Positions 1-8,149 of a stretch of DNA of 64,000 bases are shown here, piece after piece. The notes beneath the pieces are model-generated. The model made no database searches. It saw only the letters and a list, made by a program, of their open reading frames with translations, and was not told the origin of the DNA. This stretch comes from Pseudomonas capeferrum (lineage in GTDB: Bacteria > Pseudomonadota > Gammaproteobacteria > Pseudomonadales > Pseudomonadaceae): contig NZ_JAAMQM010000015.1 of assembly GCF_013523055.1 (NCBI RefSeq), positions 118,465 through 182,464 on the forward strand, in the 5' to 3' direction. The first letter of the stretch is position 1, and the number at the start of each line of letters is the position of its first letter. A program made the translations under genes and the position numbers.

Positions 1-2
1 TG

Positions 3-557
3 CTGTACACCGTACTTGCTGTCATCAGCACCGCCGTTCTGAACTTCAAGGCTCCTGTCAGCCCCGAGGATCTGAGGTATGCCTCTTGGCTGGTGAATCC
101 GCCAACCATCTCGTTCATCGCATCCAGTGCCAGCGTCTTCGCGTTCGTCATTGGAGCCTTCCGCGTTTTTGTGGGCAGCGCCTTCGGCCTGGTACTGATC
201 ATTGCCGGGAGTGTGAGCGCCACCACTATCTTCCCGAGTGTCTCGTTCCGCAGCGCTGTTCTGGCGGGTGAGGCGAAGGTGGGTTGTTACGACTACACCA
301 GCCGTGTCTGTACCGAGATGCTGGGGCTGCCTAACAGCACTGGTTCCAACCAGGCTAGCAAGATCGAGGGCAAGACCTCGGCGCCGATCGAGTTGCTAGC
401 TTTCGTTCGAGCTCCCTTCGATGTGTTTAAAGCGGATCGACTTAACCAGATGCTTGATGAGCAGCGGCTTGTGCTGAAAGAACATCATCCGCATGGACTT
501 GAAGCTGCAGCCCAGCCTTCCTCGAACACCAACCAGGCAGGTGAGCGTCATGAGTGA
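3..557 (+). CDS. Membrane protein, 5' end outside window (paralog of the next gene)
   Basis: The frame is open from the window edge, so the start lies upstream. The visible part has a hydrophobic stretch, a second hydrophobic segment, then a soluble C-terminal part with the motif GCYDYTS and an APIE-FVRAPFDVFKADRLNQML-like tail. The next gene repeats almost the whole protein, including AVLNFKAPVS near the start, so the two are tandem duplicates. I do not recognise the family. The stop overlaps the start of the next gene, which suggests translational coupling. Confidence 0.75.
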   Translation: MYTVLAVISTAVLNFKAPVSPEDLRYASWLVNPPTISFIASSASVFAFVIGAFRVFVGSAFGLVLIIAGSVSATTIFPSVSFRSAVLAGEAKVGCYDYTSRVCTEMLGLPNSTGSNQASKIEGKTSAPIELLAFVRAPFDVFKADRLNQMLDEQRLVLKEHHPHGLEAAAQPSSNTNQAGERHE

Positions 558-1155
558 CCACGACTCTTCCAATGACTACTTCGATCCAACACCGGGTAAC
601 GCCGGCGAGGGATCACTGATCTTCGCCAGTCTCTTCATGGCCGCGGTGGTTGTGTACGTCGTATTTGCGGCAATCAGTACCGCCGTCCTTAACTTCAAGG
701 CTCCTGTGAGCGCCGAGGACCTGCACAACGCTTCCTGGTTGGTTGTTCCGCCATCGCTGTCGTTCATCTGCGCATTTTTCAGCTTCATGTGCATCATGGG
801 GGGCGCCCTGCAAGCCTTCAGAGGCAGCGCGCTGGGCCTGATTCTCATCATGATTGGTGTGATTGGTATTCCCACCATCTTCCCCAGTGTCTCGTTTCGC
901 AGCGCCGTACTGGCCAGTGAGGCGAAGGTCGGCTGCTACGACTACACGAGCAGCGGCTGCACCAAGATGCTTGGCCTGCCCAGCAGTTCGACGACTGATC
1001 AGCCGAGCAAGGTCGAACGCAAGACATCGGCACCGATCGAGGTGATGGCTTTCCTGCGGGCACCTTTCGATGTGTTCAAAGCGGATCAGCTCAACCAGAT
1101 GCTCAATGCTCAGCGCTTGGAGCTGAAGAAGCAACTGGACGCCTACGCCGAGTAG
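550..1155 (+). CDS. Membrane protein, tandem paralog
   Basis: This protein of about 201 residues has three hydrophobic segments (roughly residues 20-45, 65-90 and 92-112), then a soluble C-terminal region sharing GCYDYTS, a conserved Cys and an AP(I/F)-rich stretch with the preceding gene. I chose the ATG at 550 because it overlaps the upstream stop and begins a hydrophilic N-terminus (MSDHDSSND) lined up with the paralog; an in-frame ATG at 493 would lie deep inside the upstream gene. No function is recognised. It is probably co-transcribed with its paralog and the small gene at 1162. Confidence 0.8.
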   Translation: MSDHDSSNDYFDPTPGNAGEGSLIFASLFMAAVVVYVVFAAISTAVLNFKAPVSAEDLHNASWLVVPPSLSFICAFFSFMCIMGGALQAFRGSALGLILIMIGVIGIPTIFPSVSFRSAVLASEAKVGCYDYTSSGCTKMLGLPSSSTTDQPSKVERKTSAPIEVMAFLRAPFDVFKADQLNQMLNAQRLELKKQLDAYAE

Positions 1156-1161
1156 TCAGCG

Positions 1162-1383
1162 ATGGGGTGGCCGGCGCCGGCCTCCCCGAATGAACCTGGC
1201 ATAGCTGTGGTGGTTTTCGTCAGGGGTTTCGCCGCCCTAGCGGTGCTCATGCTGGGCTTTTTGATTTCGGGCGCTGCGTGTGAGCAGTACTTCGCGCTAG
1301 ATGCGGCTGCGGTGATGGGAGCGATAGGCTTGCCCTTCCTCATGCTTGGGATCGGCGTGCTGATCTTCAACCCAGCTCACTGA
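1162..1383 (+). CDS. Small membrane protein
   Basis: This 73-residue protein has two predicted membrane helices (about residues 13-38 and 48-69) and almost no soluble part. It starts six bases after the preceding stop and is followed at once by a hairpin terminator, so it is likely the last gene of the operon formed with the two paralogous membrane proteins. The family is not recognised. Confidence 0.6.
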   Translation: MGWPAPASPNEPGIAVVVFVRGFAALAVLMLGFLISGAACEQYFALDAAAVMGAIGLPFLMLGIGVLIFNPAH

Positions 1384-1400
1384 CACCCGCGCAATCCTCA

Positions 1401-1421
1401 AAGCCCGCCATTGGCGGGCTT
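1401..1421 (+). terminator. Rho-independent-like terminator
   Basis: AAGCCCGCC and GGCGGGCTT form a 9-bp stem around ATT, followed by a short T-rich tract. It lies 18 bp after the stop of the small membrane gene. Similar hairpins ending in GGGCTTTG with GTAA nearby occur near 32.4, 33.4 and 40.0 kb. Confidence 0.7.
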
Positions 1422-1487
1422 TGTCGTTAAAGTCCTCCGCACGGTTTAATGGACTTGACGCGCAGCCCAGATGTTGGGGCTGGACTT

Positions 1488-1507
1488 AGAGAATTAAAAC
1501 TGTCGCA
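1488..1507 (+). repeat. 20-bp repeat AGAGAATTAAAACTGTCGCA, copy 1
   Basis: This 20-mer is repeated exactly at 3118-3137, and its core (ATTAAAACTGTCGC) is repeated in inverted orientation at 3298-3313. Together the copies bracket the AcrVA2-like gene. The TGTCGC core and repeated spacing recall end sequences of Tn7/Tn5053-type transposons, but no transposase is present, so that reading is inference. Confidence 0.6.
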
Positions 1508-1637
1508 ACATATAGCTCGATCAGTTGTAGTCACCCGCCCGCGCCGCCGCACCCCGGACTCTACTCAGGCTCAAATCGAGTGACGCAGGTTGGTCACTGC
1601 CGGCGCCCTACTGAAGGCTGCCTGTTAGCTCACTGGT

Positions 1638-1805
1638 TATGGTCGCTGGTGGGGTGATGCTCGCTTTGCTGCTGGTAGTCAAGGTATTTCAGTCACCGGC
1701 GAGCAAAGCCCCAGTCGCTTACATTCTGTGGATCAGTGCTGTGTGTCGGGGGTTTCAGGGTTGCCGACAACATAGATGTGGCCTGTTAAATCATCCGCGG
1801 AGCTA
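1638..1805 (+). CDS. Possible remnant of a membrane protein
   Basis: A 55-codon frame starts at ATG 1638. Its first 35 residues look like a membrane protein (MVAGGVMLALLLVV, then APVAYILWISAV), while the last 20 residues look non-coding and overlap the 3' end of the minus-strand AcrVA2-like gene. It could be the 5' stub of a gene cut by insertion of the Acr region. No ribosome-binding site is evident. Confidence 0.25.
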
Positions 1806-2893
1806 GCGCCGATTAATTGCGGTTTTATCCATTTCCGTTTGATAAGACTGTTGGCTTGACCGTGGTGTTGGCGTCGCCAGTGGCCCCGCCGCCAATGAGC
1901 GCGACGGTGGCCTCCGTGCGCAGCTGTATTAGAGGATGAGAATTCTCGGCCAAGTAGGTATACCGCCGTATAGCCCTCGGACAGCAATTTTGATTTCAAC
2001 TTCTCACGTTGTCTTGGGTTGGACTGCTCCCAACGTACCGTGTAGTCAGTTGGGGCGTCTCGACCTGGCTCTAGACGCCGCTGAGTACCAAGCGACTCCA
2101 GGTAGAACAAGACATTCACGATCAAACTTGAGGCCTGCTTTAAGATTTCTCCGCAGTCATTGATTTCAGCACGCCGATGAGCGTTTAGCGCTTTAGCTGA
2201 CTCGGAGTCATCGAGTTGATCTAAAAAGTTGCTGGCGCGACGGGCGATAGCATGCTCAATGGCCAGCGCCACCGGCATAGCCTGCTCCTCCGGTGTGAAA
2301 TCCATAAAGTAGCCCGGCGACATCACACCTTCACCACCCTTCTTGCACGTCGAGAACCCGAGTTTCAAACGCACGTTGCCTTGTTCATCGTATGGGGTCA
2401 TTGCAACGAAAGCACCATCTAGATACTCAAAATCTTCTCCCCAAGGGAGACGGATAGCATCCCGCTTGCCGAAATGAACAAAGAACGCCTCATAAGGTGG
2501 GTGCCAACCTTCGAGCGTACAGTCGCCGAAATCCGTTTGCTCCAGCATCTCGACCACTTCATCTGTAAGGTCGAATATCTGGCGTCCGCAATTGAAGAAC
2601 TGAGCGGCAAGCGGCACCCAATGACGCATCTCCGCCATCTTTGCACCGATTGCGCACGCCAAATGGCCACGTTCAGCCGAGCCTGGGAATTCCTGCCTAA
2701 GCTGCTCCATCCCAACCCGCAAGGCCGGCTCAACTAGCTCATCTTGAATTTTATCCATTAGGTGGTACGCAATGCGCCCATCCTTTAGAACGCAGCTGGC
2801 GCGAGCAGCTTCCACCGCAAAGATCCACCAGATCTCTTTCTGATAGCGCACAGGAGCATAGGGCGAGAACTTCAGGCGGTCGGTGACGTTCAT
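1733..2893 (-). CDS. AcrVA2-like anti-CRISPR family protein
   Basis: This 386-residue protein carries near its C-terminus (about residues 325-365) a His/Arg-rich segment with HRRAHWRRGHWRRQ, then KRKWIKPQLIG. That matches the characteristic RPHxRRGHWHxxW...W-P-V tail I know from AcrVA2. The middle, with an amphipathic helix before a conserved YLLGREF-like stretch, is also compatible. AcrVA2 of Moraxella blocks Cas12a production by acting on the nascent protein and its mRNA; homologs are common on proteobacterial plasmids, and their targets are mostly unknown. The gene stands alone and opposite to its neighbours, between TGTCGC-type repeats. The length is close to AcrVA2 (about 320) plus an N-terminal extension. 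The family call rests mainly on the C-terminal motif. Confidence 0.6.
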   Translation of the reverse strand: MNVTDRLKFSPYAPVRYQKEIWWIFAVEAARASCVLKDGRIAYHLMDKIQDELVEPALRVGMEQLRQEFPGSAERGHLACAIGAKMAEMRHWVPLAAQFFNCGRQIFDLTDEVVEMLEQTDFGDCTLEGWHPPYEAFFVHFGKRDAIRLPWGEDFEYLDGAFVAMTPYDEQGNVRLKLGFSTCKKGGEGVMSPGYFMDFTPEEQAMPVALAIEHAIARRASNFLDQLDDSESAKALNAHRRAEINDCGEILKQASSLIVNVLFYLESLGTQRRLEPGRDAPTDYTVRWEQSNPRQREKLKSKLLSEGYTAVYLLGREFSSSNTAAHGGHRRAHWRRGHWRRQHHGQANSLIKRKWIKPQLIGASSADDLTGHIYVVGNPETPDTQH

Positions 2894-3117
2894 AGCGGTC
2901 TTCTTGAATAAATAGGGAGGAGACAGCGAAGGACCTCTGATCCAACGCTGCTACACGCCAGTGGTGCTATCTATGCAAGCTGTTTTGCCAGTTCTTAAGG
3001 ATAGTCTGCGCTGCCACTTTTTGCGGATTTAGCTAAGAGAAATCAGATCATAGTACCAAGCTAAGCACCTGCAGGGCTTAGGCAGTAAGAGCAGGAACAC
3101 TTTCGACGCTCATCATC

Positions 3118-3313
3118 AGAGAATTAAAACTGTCGCAGAGCTGCGCGTGGGGGGGCCTGGCACCTGGTGTCTTTCCGTGAGACGTGGCCATCGCGCCGGT
3201 GGCCATAGGGAGTTACGCCGGCCGCGAGCTTAACCGCTGATCAGCTACGGGTTGCGCACGTCGTGACCAAGGTCTCCCGCGACAGCTTTGAATAGCCTGC
3301 GACAGTTTTTAAT
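3118..3313. repeat. Inverted and tandem TGTCGC-type repeats
   Basis: The left arm (3118-3137) is AGAGAATTAAAACTGTCGCA, and the right arm (3298-3313) is TGCGACAGTTTTTAAT, its near-perfect inverse. A further copy, GCGACAGCTTTGAAT, sits at 3279-3293, 20 bp from the right arm in the same orientation. The roughly 190-bp interval has no ORF that I would support. It may be a miniature element, or the end of a larger one whose other end is the copy at 1488. The rest of the 2894-3462 gap shows nothing else clear. Confidence 0.55.
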
Positions 3314-3462
3314 GTCTAAAACCAGGGCCACGCTGATCACCATCTTGCCAAGTATAGATACGTGTTCGGAATCCAATTGCCATTATCATGTGAGTTCGAA
3401 GGACGGCCCTCGGTATCCCAGGGTCTCATGAAGCGATCCTCAGCGGATCCAGGGGAGGGGGC

Positions 3463-4353
3463 ATGGCCAAACAAGATGAGATGACGAATCGATCCATCGC
3501 GATCCTGATCAATCTGTCTGCGGGCTTGGACGAAGCCGGCATCGAGTGCGGCGATGAGCGCGTGCCGCTCACTGCAAACTTGCGTTTGGCCGCGGCCGCC
3601 GGAGCTGCCTCGTTGTCCCAGCGAGCCAAGCGGTCGACGCCGTTCTCGAACCAGACGAGTAGTCCGCATGTGAAGTTGGTCAAGACCGCCGCTAATTGGC
3701 TCGACCAGCTCAAAGTGGTCAAAGGGTTCCACGGGGACGTCTCAGCCGCTGAGTTTCTCGGTGTCAGCCAGACTCAGTTCTCCCGCTGGCGTACCGGCAA
3801 GGACCTTTTGGACAACTACCACGCCTGGCAGATCGCAGCAGCGTTGAATGTGAACCCAATGGTGGTGATCGGCAGCGTTGGTTTCCACCACTCACGCGAC
3901 ACTGATCGCACCAGGTGGTTGTCCATGCTCTCAACGGTCCTTGATTCGGAACTCCCTGCGGTACCTGCGCAGACGCCGCCAGCGCCAGCCCGGGCAGCTG
4001 AGCAGTTCCAGCAGCAGACTCCTGCTCCTAGCAGTACCGGGGGGAACGCTGAGTCGACCGCCCAGGGCAGCAAATGGACAGACGAGGAAGATCAGCGGCT
4101 TGTTGCGGGCTACCGTGACGGTTCCGCGATCGACGCCCTGGCCACGGCTCACAGGCGCACGCCCAAGGCCATTTTGCTGCGGCTCAGCAATATGCACCGG
4201 TTGATACCGGCCGAGCAGCTTGCGAGCTTGTGCGAGCTCTACGGCGTGAACCTGAGCAGTCCTGGTAACGGCCGCAAGACCGAACAGAAAAAGGGCTCCC
4301 AGCGGCAGAGAAGGGGAAAGGCCAAGGAACATGCCCCTACGGTGTTCCTTTGA
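3463..4353 (+). CDS. DNA-binding regulator with HTH and SANT/Myb-like domain
   Basis: Residues about 80-125 form a phage-repressor-type helix-turn-helix (SAAEFLGVSQTQFSRWRTGK then AWQIAAALNVNPM). A Pro/Gln-rich linker follows. Residues about 203-245 form a short tryptophan-containing DNA-binding fold of the KWTDEEDQRLVAGYRDG...AI..RL type found at the ends of several bacterial proteins. The tail is strongly basic. Start choice: the ATG at 3463 follows a GGGAGGGGG ribosome-binding site. It is probably a replicon-borne transcriptional regulator and a possible ligand of the GGCACAT operators downstream, but that link is inference. Confidence 0.65.
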   Translation: MAKQDEMTNRSIAILINLSAGLDEAGIECGDERVPLTANLRLAAAAGAASLSQRAKRSTPFSNQTSSPHVKLVKTAANWLDQLKVVKGFHGDVSAAEFLGVSQTQFSRWRTGKDLLDNYHAWQIAAALNVNPMVVIGSVGFHHSRDTDRTRWLSMLSTVLDSELPAVPAQTPPAPARAAEQFQQQTPAPSSTGGNAESTAQGSKWTDEEDQRLVAGYRDGSAIDALATAHRRTPKAILLRLSNMHRLIPAEQLASLCELYGVNLSSPGNGRKTEQKKGSQRQRRGKAKEHAPTVFL

Positions 4354-4388
4354 GCGATCAGGTACCTGACTGGTCAGCTGCTGGCGCT

Positions 4389-4408
4389 AGGAGTACAGAT
4401 GTACTCCT
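4389..4408 (+). terminator. Hairpin after the regulator gene
   Basis: AGGAGTACA-GA-TGTACTCCT is a perfect 9-bp inverted repeat followed by TT. It lies 36 bp after the regulator stop. It could be a weak terminator or an operator. Confidence 0.4.
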
Positions 4409-4456
4409 TTCGTGCAGGCGGCAGTTTGGGCAGGCCTGCCAGCTTCTGACTTGACC

Positions 4457-4574
4457 AAATGTGCCATACGAATCACCAGGCACTAACGATGGCACATTTC
4501 GGATGGCGCCAGCCCAGTGTTTCCGGGCACGGATTGAAGGTTCGGCAACAGGCACTAGCGATGGCACATTTCGG
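4457..4574 (+). promoter_or_regulatory. Operator cluster with GGCACATTT half-sites
   Basis: AAATGTGCCAT (4457-4467) faces ATGGCACATTT (4489-4499), and a third copy lies at 4561-4571. The last two are embedded in a 26-bp direct repeat (4477-4502 and 4549-4574) that differs at one base. The cluster ends 34 bp before the ATG at 4608. Such an arrangement is typical of repressor sites; the GGCACAT half-site also forms the palindromes at 9866 and 9902. Confidence 0.6.
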
Positions 4575-4607
4575 CGCCATCGGTACAACCGGCAATTGAG
4601 GTGTTCT

Positions 4608-4826
4608 ATGAGTACAACCCAACTCCCTGAAGCATCACCCCGGCGAACGCTGCTGCAGCGGATTTTCGGCGCTGGACTGGGGCAGAACCTAATCTCGGTC
4701 TGGGTGACTGAGATCGGCAACTACGCCTTTGGCCAGGTGGTCACCGAGACGAAGGTGAAACTCGGTCGATACACGGTGCTGCATTGGAAGACGTACAGAA
4801 CCCCTGATCTTGATCGAGAAGAATAG
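4608..4826 (+). CDS. Small hypothetical protein
   Basis: This is a 72-residue protein starting MSTTQLPEASPRR. An upstream in-frame ATG at 4461 would run through the operator repeats and is unlikely. The C-terminal half (ISVWVTEIGNYAFGQVVTETKVKLGRY) looks like a beta-rich domain. No family is recognised. It is probably the main target of the operator cluster just upstream. Confidence 0.55.
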   Translation: MSTTQLPEASPRRTLLQRIFGAGLGQNLISVWVTEIGNYAFGQVVTETKVKLGRYTVLHWKTYRTPDLDREE

Positions 4827-5017
4827 GGGGCAGCGGTAAAGCTAGTCGCTGATTGGTACTGGGGATCCCCCCCTCTTGTTCAGTGTGCCTTGCTGGTTTG
4901 GGCTTCGTTATCTGCAGGTGTTTCCCATAACGAGTTGACCAGTGAACGCGATAGCGCTGTTGGCCTCGCACCGATTCAATCCTGCTGCTGGCAGAAGCCA
5001 GCCAACGGAGATCATGG

Positions 5018-5335
5018 ATGTGCACACCCAACGAACAGGCTTCACGCAGATTGATGGCCAGCTCAATCGAGCTGATCACCGACCGGGACGAGAAGTTCTC
5101 TGCTGTCGTAACCAGCATGGGCAGCTATGGCAACAGGTCTTTCCAGGAGGCCTTCAAAGTGCAGTACCCCGAGGACTGGGCGACGATCGAGCGAAGCTAC
5201 TCCTTGCCCGGGCTCCATTACGGGGAGGTGGGGCGGTGTGTCGATGGGAAATGGACCATGGTTGCGATTGAGCCTTCACCCTTCGCACTGCTGGACGCGC
5301 AGTACTGCGACTACCTGCGGAACCCGCCCTTTTAG
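5018..5335 (+). CDS. Hypothetical protein
   Basis: This protein of about 105 residues is compact and acidic-neutral with a conserved look, without membrane segments or a recognisable motif. A GGAG sits eight bases before the ATG at 5018; the alternative ATG at 5054 has a weaker leader. A strong terminator follows at 5400. Confidence 0.55.
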   Translation: MCTPNEQASRRLMASSIELITDRDEKFSAVVTSMGSYGNRSFQEAFKVQYPEDWATIERSYSLPGLHYGEVGRCVDGKWTMVAIEPSPFALLDAQYCDYLRNPPF

Positions 5336-5399
5336 GTATCGGATGGAATGCTCTGCACTCTGGCCTGGCACGCTGCCCGGCCGCATGAACGCTACACCC

Positions 5400-5428
5400 A
5401 CTCCGGCCATGCTTGGCCGGAGTTTTTT
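5400..5428 (+). terminator. Rho-independent terminator
   Basis: ACTCCGGCCA and TGGCCGGAGT form a 10-bp stem around TGCT, followed by six T residues. It ends the unit at 5018 and insulates the methyltransferase promoter downstream. Confidence 0.85.
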
Positions 5429-5483
5429 AGGCCCAGCAGAAGGGGCGGCCGGCTCGCCCGACGCCGGGAGTCAGCAAAATAAA

Positions 5484-5533
5484 TTGTCGTATAGTTTAAT
5501 TAATCATTGATGAAGGTTGTCCTATAGTTTAAT
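5484..5533 (+). promoter_or_regulatory. Paired regulatory motif, family A copy 1
   Basis: TTGTCGTATAGTTTAAT (5484-5500) and TTGTCCTATAGTTTAAT (5517-5533) are direct copies spaced 33 bp start to start, three helical turns. They end 78 bp before the methyltransferase start. Four further pairs occur upstream of other genes (8150, 11498, 39389, 47201). The best-preserved site (39422) is close to a palindrome, TTRTCC-TATA-GGATAA, as expected for a dimeric repressor or activator. The TATAGT within the second site could serve as a -10 element. Confidence 0.7.
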
Positions 5534-5611
5534 TTCGGTGTCCTGTAAGTACACAAACCAGGGGAATCGATCCACCTGGCGGGCGCCACACAACTCTTCT
5601 AGGACGGCTGC

Positions 5612-7159
5612 ATGCTGATCAAAAAAATCCTCACTCACTTCCACTTCTGCTGCGGCTTGGGCGGTGGTGCCAAAGGCTTCAACCAGGCGAAGCCCATCGT
5701 CGGCAACATGCAGGCTGAATGGGAGTGCCTGGGAGGCGTCGACGTTGATCCGGCCGGCCTTGCAGACTTCAAGCGTTTGACCGGTGTTGAGGGCACGCAG
5801 TTGGATCTCTTCACTCGCGAGCAGTACATCAGGTTTCACGGCAAGGAGCCGCCAGCCGGATGGAAGGAAGCAACGCCAGATGACATCCGCCGTGCCGCCC
5901 AGAACCGCCGGCCCGATACCGTCTTCATCAGCTCCCCATGCAAGGGCGCCAGCGGGTTGTTGTCCGAGAAGATGAGCGCCACCCCCAAGTACCAGGCCTT
6001 GAACGAGCTCACCCTGCGTTGCATCTGGCTGATGGCGGAGACCTGGCGCGATGATCCGGTGCCGATGCTGGTATTCGAGAACGTCCCGCGTCTGGCCAAC
6101 CGCGGCCGGCACCTGCTGGACCAGATTGGCGCCTTGCTAAGCCACTATGGGTACGCTGTCGCCGAAACCACCCATGACTGCGGGGTGATTGGCGGCTTGG
6201 CTCAAAGCCGTAAGCGATTCCTGTTGGTGGCTCGCCATGTCGAGAAGGTCCCGCCATTCCTCTACGAACCAGAGAAAAAGAGCCTGCGCTCTGTAGGCGA
6301 CATCCTCAGCCGCATGCCTCTTGCCGGCGACATCGAGCGAGCCGGACCAATGCACCGGGTGCCAGCTCTGCAATGGAAAACCTGGGTCCGCCTGGCATTG
6401 GTCGAGGCGGGGAAAGACTGGCGCAGTCTCAATAACCTGGCGATACAAGATGGATATCTGCGCGACCTGGTCATCGTCCCAGGGTATCGGGCGGGATACA
6501 TGGGAGTGCATGGCTGGAACGAAAGTATGAGCACGGTGGCTGGACGATCGAACCCAACAAACGGGGCGTTCTCGGTGGCAGACCCGCGTGCCCGGGCCGG
6601 CGCCCTGCAGTATCAGCAGTACGGTGTTCGCCGGTGGCAAGACACCAGCGGCGCCATCATTGGCGTCAAGAGCCCAGGGCAAGGCACATTCAGTGTCGCT
6701 GATCCCCGAGCGGCGAAGATGCGCACAAATGGCGAACCCTATCTGCCTGGCGGGCACTACGGCGTGGTACCGGTGCAGGGCGCCGCGGGCAGTCAGCATG
6801 ACGACGGGCGGTGGGACGTTGCCGACACCCATCTCCCAGGCGCTGACGAGAAGCTCACCTGCGTCATCGAGTCGCTCGACGGGACCTGGCACCGGCCATT
6901 CACGACCTTGGAGCTGGCGGCGATCCAGAGCCTTTTTGAGCCAGAGGAGCAACTGGAATTGGACGGGTTGAGCGATCAGGCCTGGCGCGAACGGATTGGC
7001 AACGCAGTTCCCCCGAAGGCAGCTGAAGCGATCGGCCATGTTATGGGCACCACTTTGCTGCTGGCCGCCCAAGGCGAGACTTTCATGCTGAGCAGCATGC
7101 CCATCTGGGTCCGGCCAGTCGCGGTAGGCCTGAGCGTATCTCAGCTGGCGACACAATGA
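5612..7159 (+). CDS. DNA (cytosine-5) methyltransferase, orphan
   Basis: This 515-residue C5 methyltransferase transfers a methyl group from AdoMet to cytosine in DNA. Motif I is the CCGLGGGAKGF stretch near residue 15. The catalytic Cys is in SSPCKG (about Cys110). Motif VI is ENVP (about Glu156), motif VIII is QSRKRF, and the C-terminal motif X is IGNAVPP. The long middle holds a repetitive target-recognition region with two FSVADPRA copies. No restriction endonuclease is adjacent, so it is an orphan enzyme that may protect the replicon from host restriction or act in regulation. Start: AGGA precedes the ATG by seven bases. The paired family A motif sits just upstream. Confidence 0.9.
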   Translation: MLIKKILTHFHFCCGLGGGAKGFNQAKPIVGNMQAEWECLGGVDVDPAGLADFKRLTGVEGTQLDLFTREQYIRFHGKEPPAGWKEATPDDIRRAAQNRRPDTVFISSPCKGASGLLSEKMSATPKYQALNELTLRCIWLMAETWRDDPVPMLVFENVPRLANRGRHLLDQIGALLSHYGYAVAETTHDCGVIGGLAQSRKRFLLVARHVEKVPPFLYEPEKKSLRSVGDILSRMPLAGDIERAGPMHRVPALQWKTWVRLALVEAGKDWRSLNNLAIQDGYLRDLVIVPGYRAGYMGVHGWNESMSTVAGRSNPTNGAFSVADPRARAGALQYQQYGVRRWQDTSGAIIGVKSPGQGTFSVADPRAAKMRTNGEPYLPGGHYGVVPVQGAAGSQHDDGRWDVADTHLPGADEKLTCVIESLDGTWHRPFTTLELAAIQSLFEPEEQLELDGLSDQAWRERIGNAVPPKAAEAIGHVMGTTLLLAAQGETFMLSSMPIWVRPVAVGLSVSQLATQ

Positions 7160-7344
7160 TCATGATCGGCCCACGGCACCGGCTAATCCGCGGGTTAGGC
7201 GCCAGCGGAGCGGTGCACACTTGGCTGTAGACACTTTCGAGACCGCCGATACAGTGCTGCCACTGATTGGCAAAAACGATGCTGGGTTCGCCTGGCATCT
7301 TCACCACGACGTGAAGATCACGTCATCACGATGAGATGTAGAAA

Positions 7345-7686
7345 ATGGATGACAGAAACAACGGCCTTCTGATTGAAGGCTTCGTGCAGGGTTCCTATGA
7401 CCGCATGTTCGGTGCCGGCAAGGTGGAGGCTCGCCACAACCCGCTCACCAGCTGGTCTCAGGCAACCCTCTCCAATAGTGAACACAACTTCCAGGACACG
7501 CACCGCGAGGTAAAGCGTACCTTCGAAGGCTTGCAGCACACGCTCTACAAGGAAGGTGGTAACGATGAACTGCTGACCGATCTGTCTGCAGTCCAGGACC
7601 GACTGACCAGCGCTACGACCGTCGACGAACTGGGCACCGCGATCATCGAGTCGCGGCCAGTGCTTGACCAGGCGTTTAACCAGTAA
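7345..7686 (+). CDS. Hypothetical protein
   Basis: A 113-residue hydrophilic, mostly helical protein starting MDDRNNGLLIEGF. It has no membrane segment and no motif I recognise. It lies in the same orientation as the methyltransferase after a 185-bp gap in which I see no other gene. Confidence 0.6.
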   Translation: MDDRNNGLLIEGFVQGSYDRMFGAGKVEARHNPLTSWSQATLSNSEHNFQDTHREVKRTFEGLQHTLYKEGGNDELLTDLSAVQDRLTSATTVDELGTAIIESRPVLDQAFNQ

Positions 7687-7818
7687 GGCAGGCGCTTGAA
7701 GCCCTGGACAGCGTTCAGGGCTTCTCACTGATCGGTGCACGCATGAGCCGTCTCACATGCTTGGCCGAAGGCGTCGCGACGGAAGCACTTCGTCCACGAG
7801 GTAAAATAGGAATCCCTA

Positions 7819-8076
7819 ATGGCAACCTTGAACATCCCAGCTGATAAAGCCCACTCCGCGCTCGAACACCTTGCCGACCATTTGCAGAGTGGTCGAAGCG
7901 ATCCCGCTACCCGCATTGCTGCAGCAAGAGCGCTTGGCATCGCAGGCGGTGCAGAGGCGCTGGAAGCGCTGATGACTTTTCTCCGTGTAAACGGCATGGC
8001 ACCGACCGAAGTTAGGTCAGCTGCAATGTTGGCAGTCGGCCAAGTGCTTAGCACAGCGGGTAAATCGGGGGGATGA
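7819..8076 (+). CDS. HEAT-repeat-like small protein
   Basis: This is an 85-residue all-helical protein. The pattern DPATRIAAARALGIAGGAEALEALMTFL, followed by EVRSAAMLAVGQVL, resembles two HEAT/Armadillo-type repeats, which usually mediate protein contacts. A GGAAT ribosome-binding site precedes the ATG. The partner is unknown. Confidence 0.6.
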   Translation: MATLNIPADKAHSALEHLADHLQSGRSDPATRIAAARALGIAGGAEALEALMTFLRVNGMAPTEVRSAAMLAVGQVLSTAGKSGG

Positions 8077-8149
8077 GCTGAGGGGGCCGAGTTGCCCACT
8101 GTCTTGACTTCCTCTGGTCGCAGGCGAATACGAAATTTCCCGAAAATAG

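Noticed and set aside
6137..7156. A 339-codon minus-strand frame
   Set aside because: Antisense to the cytosine methyltransferase, whose catalytic motifs prove the plus frame.
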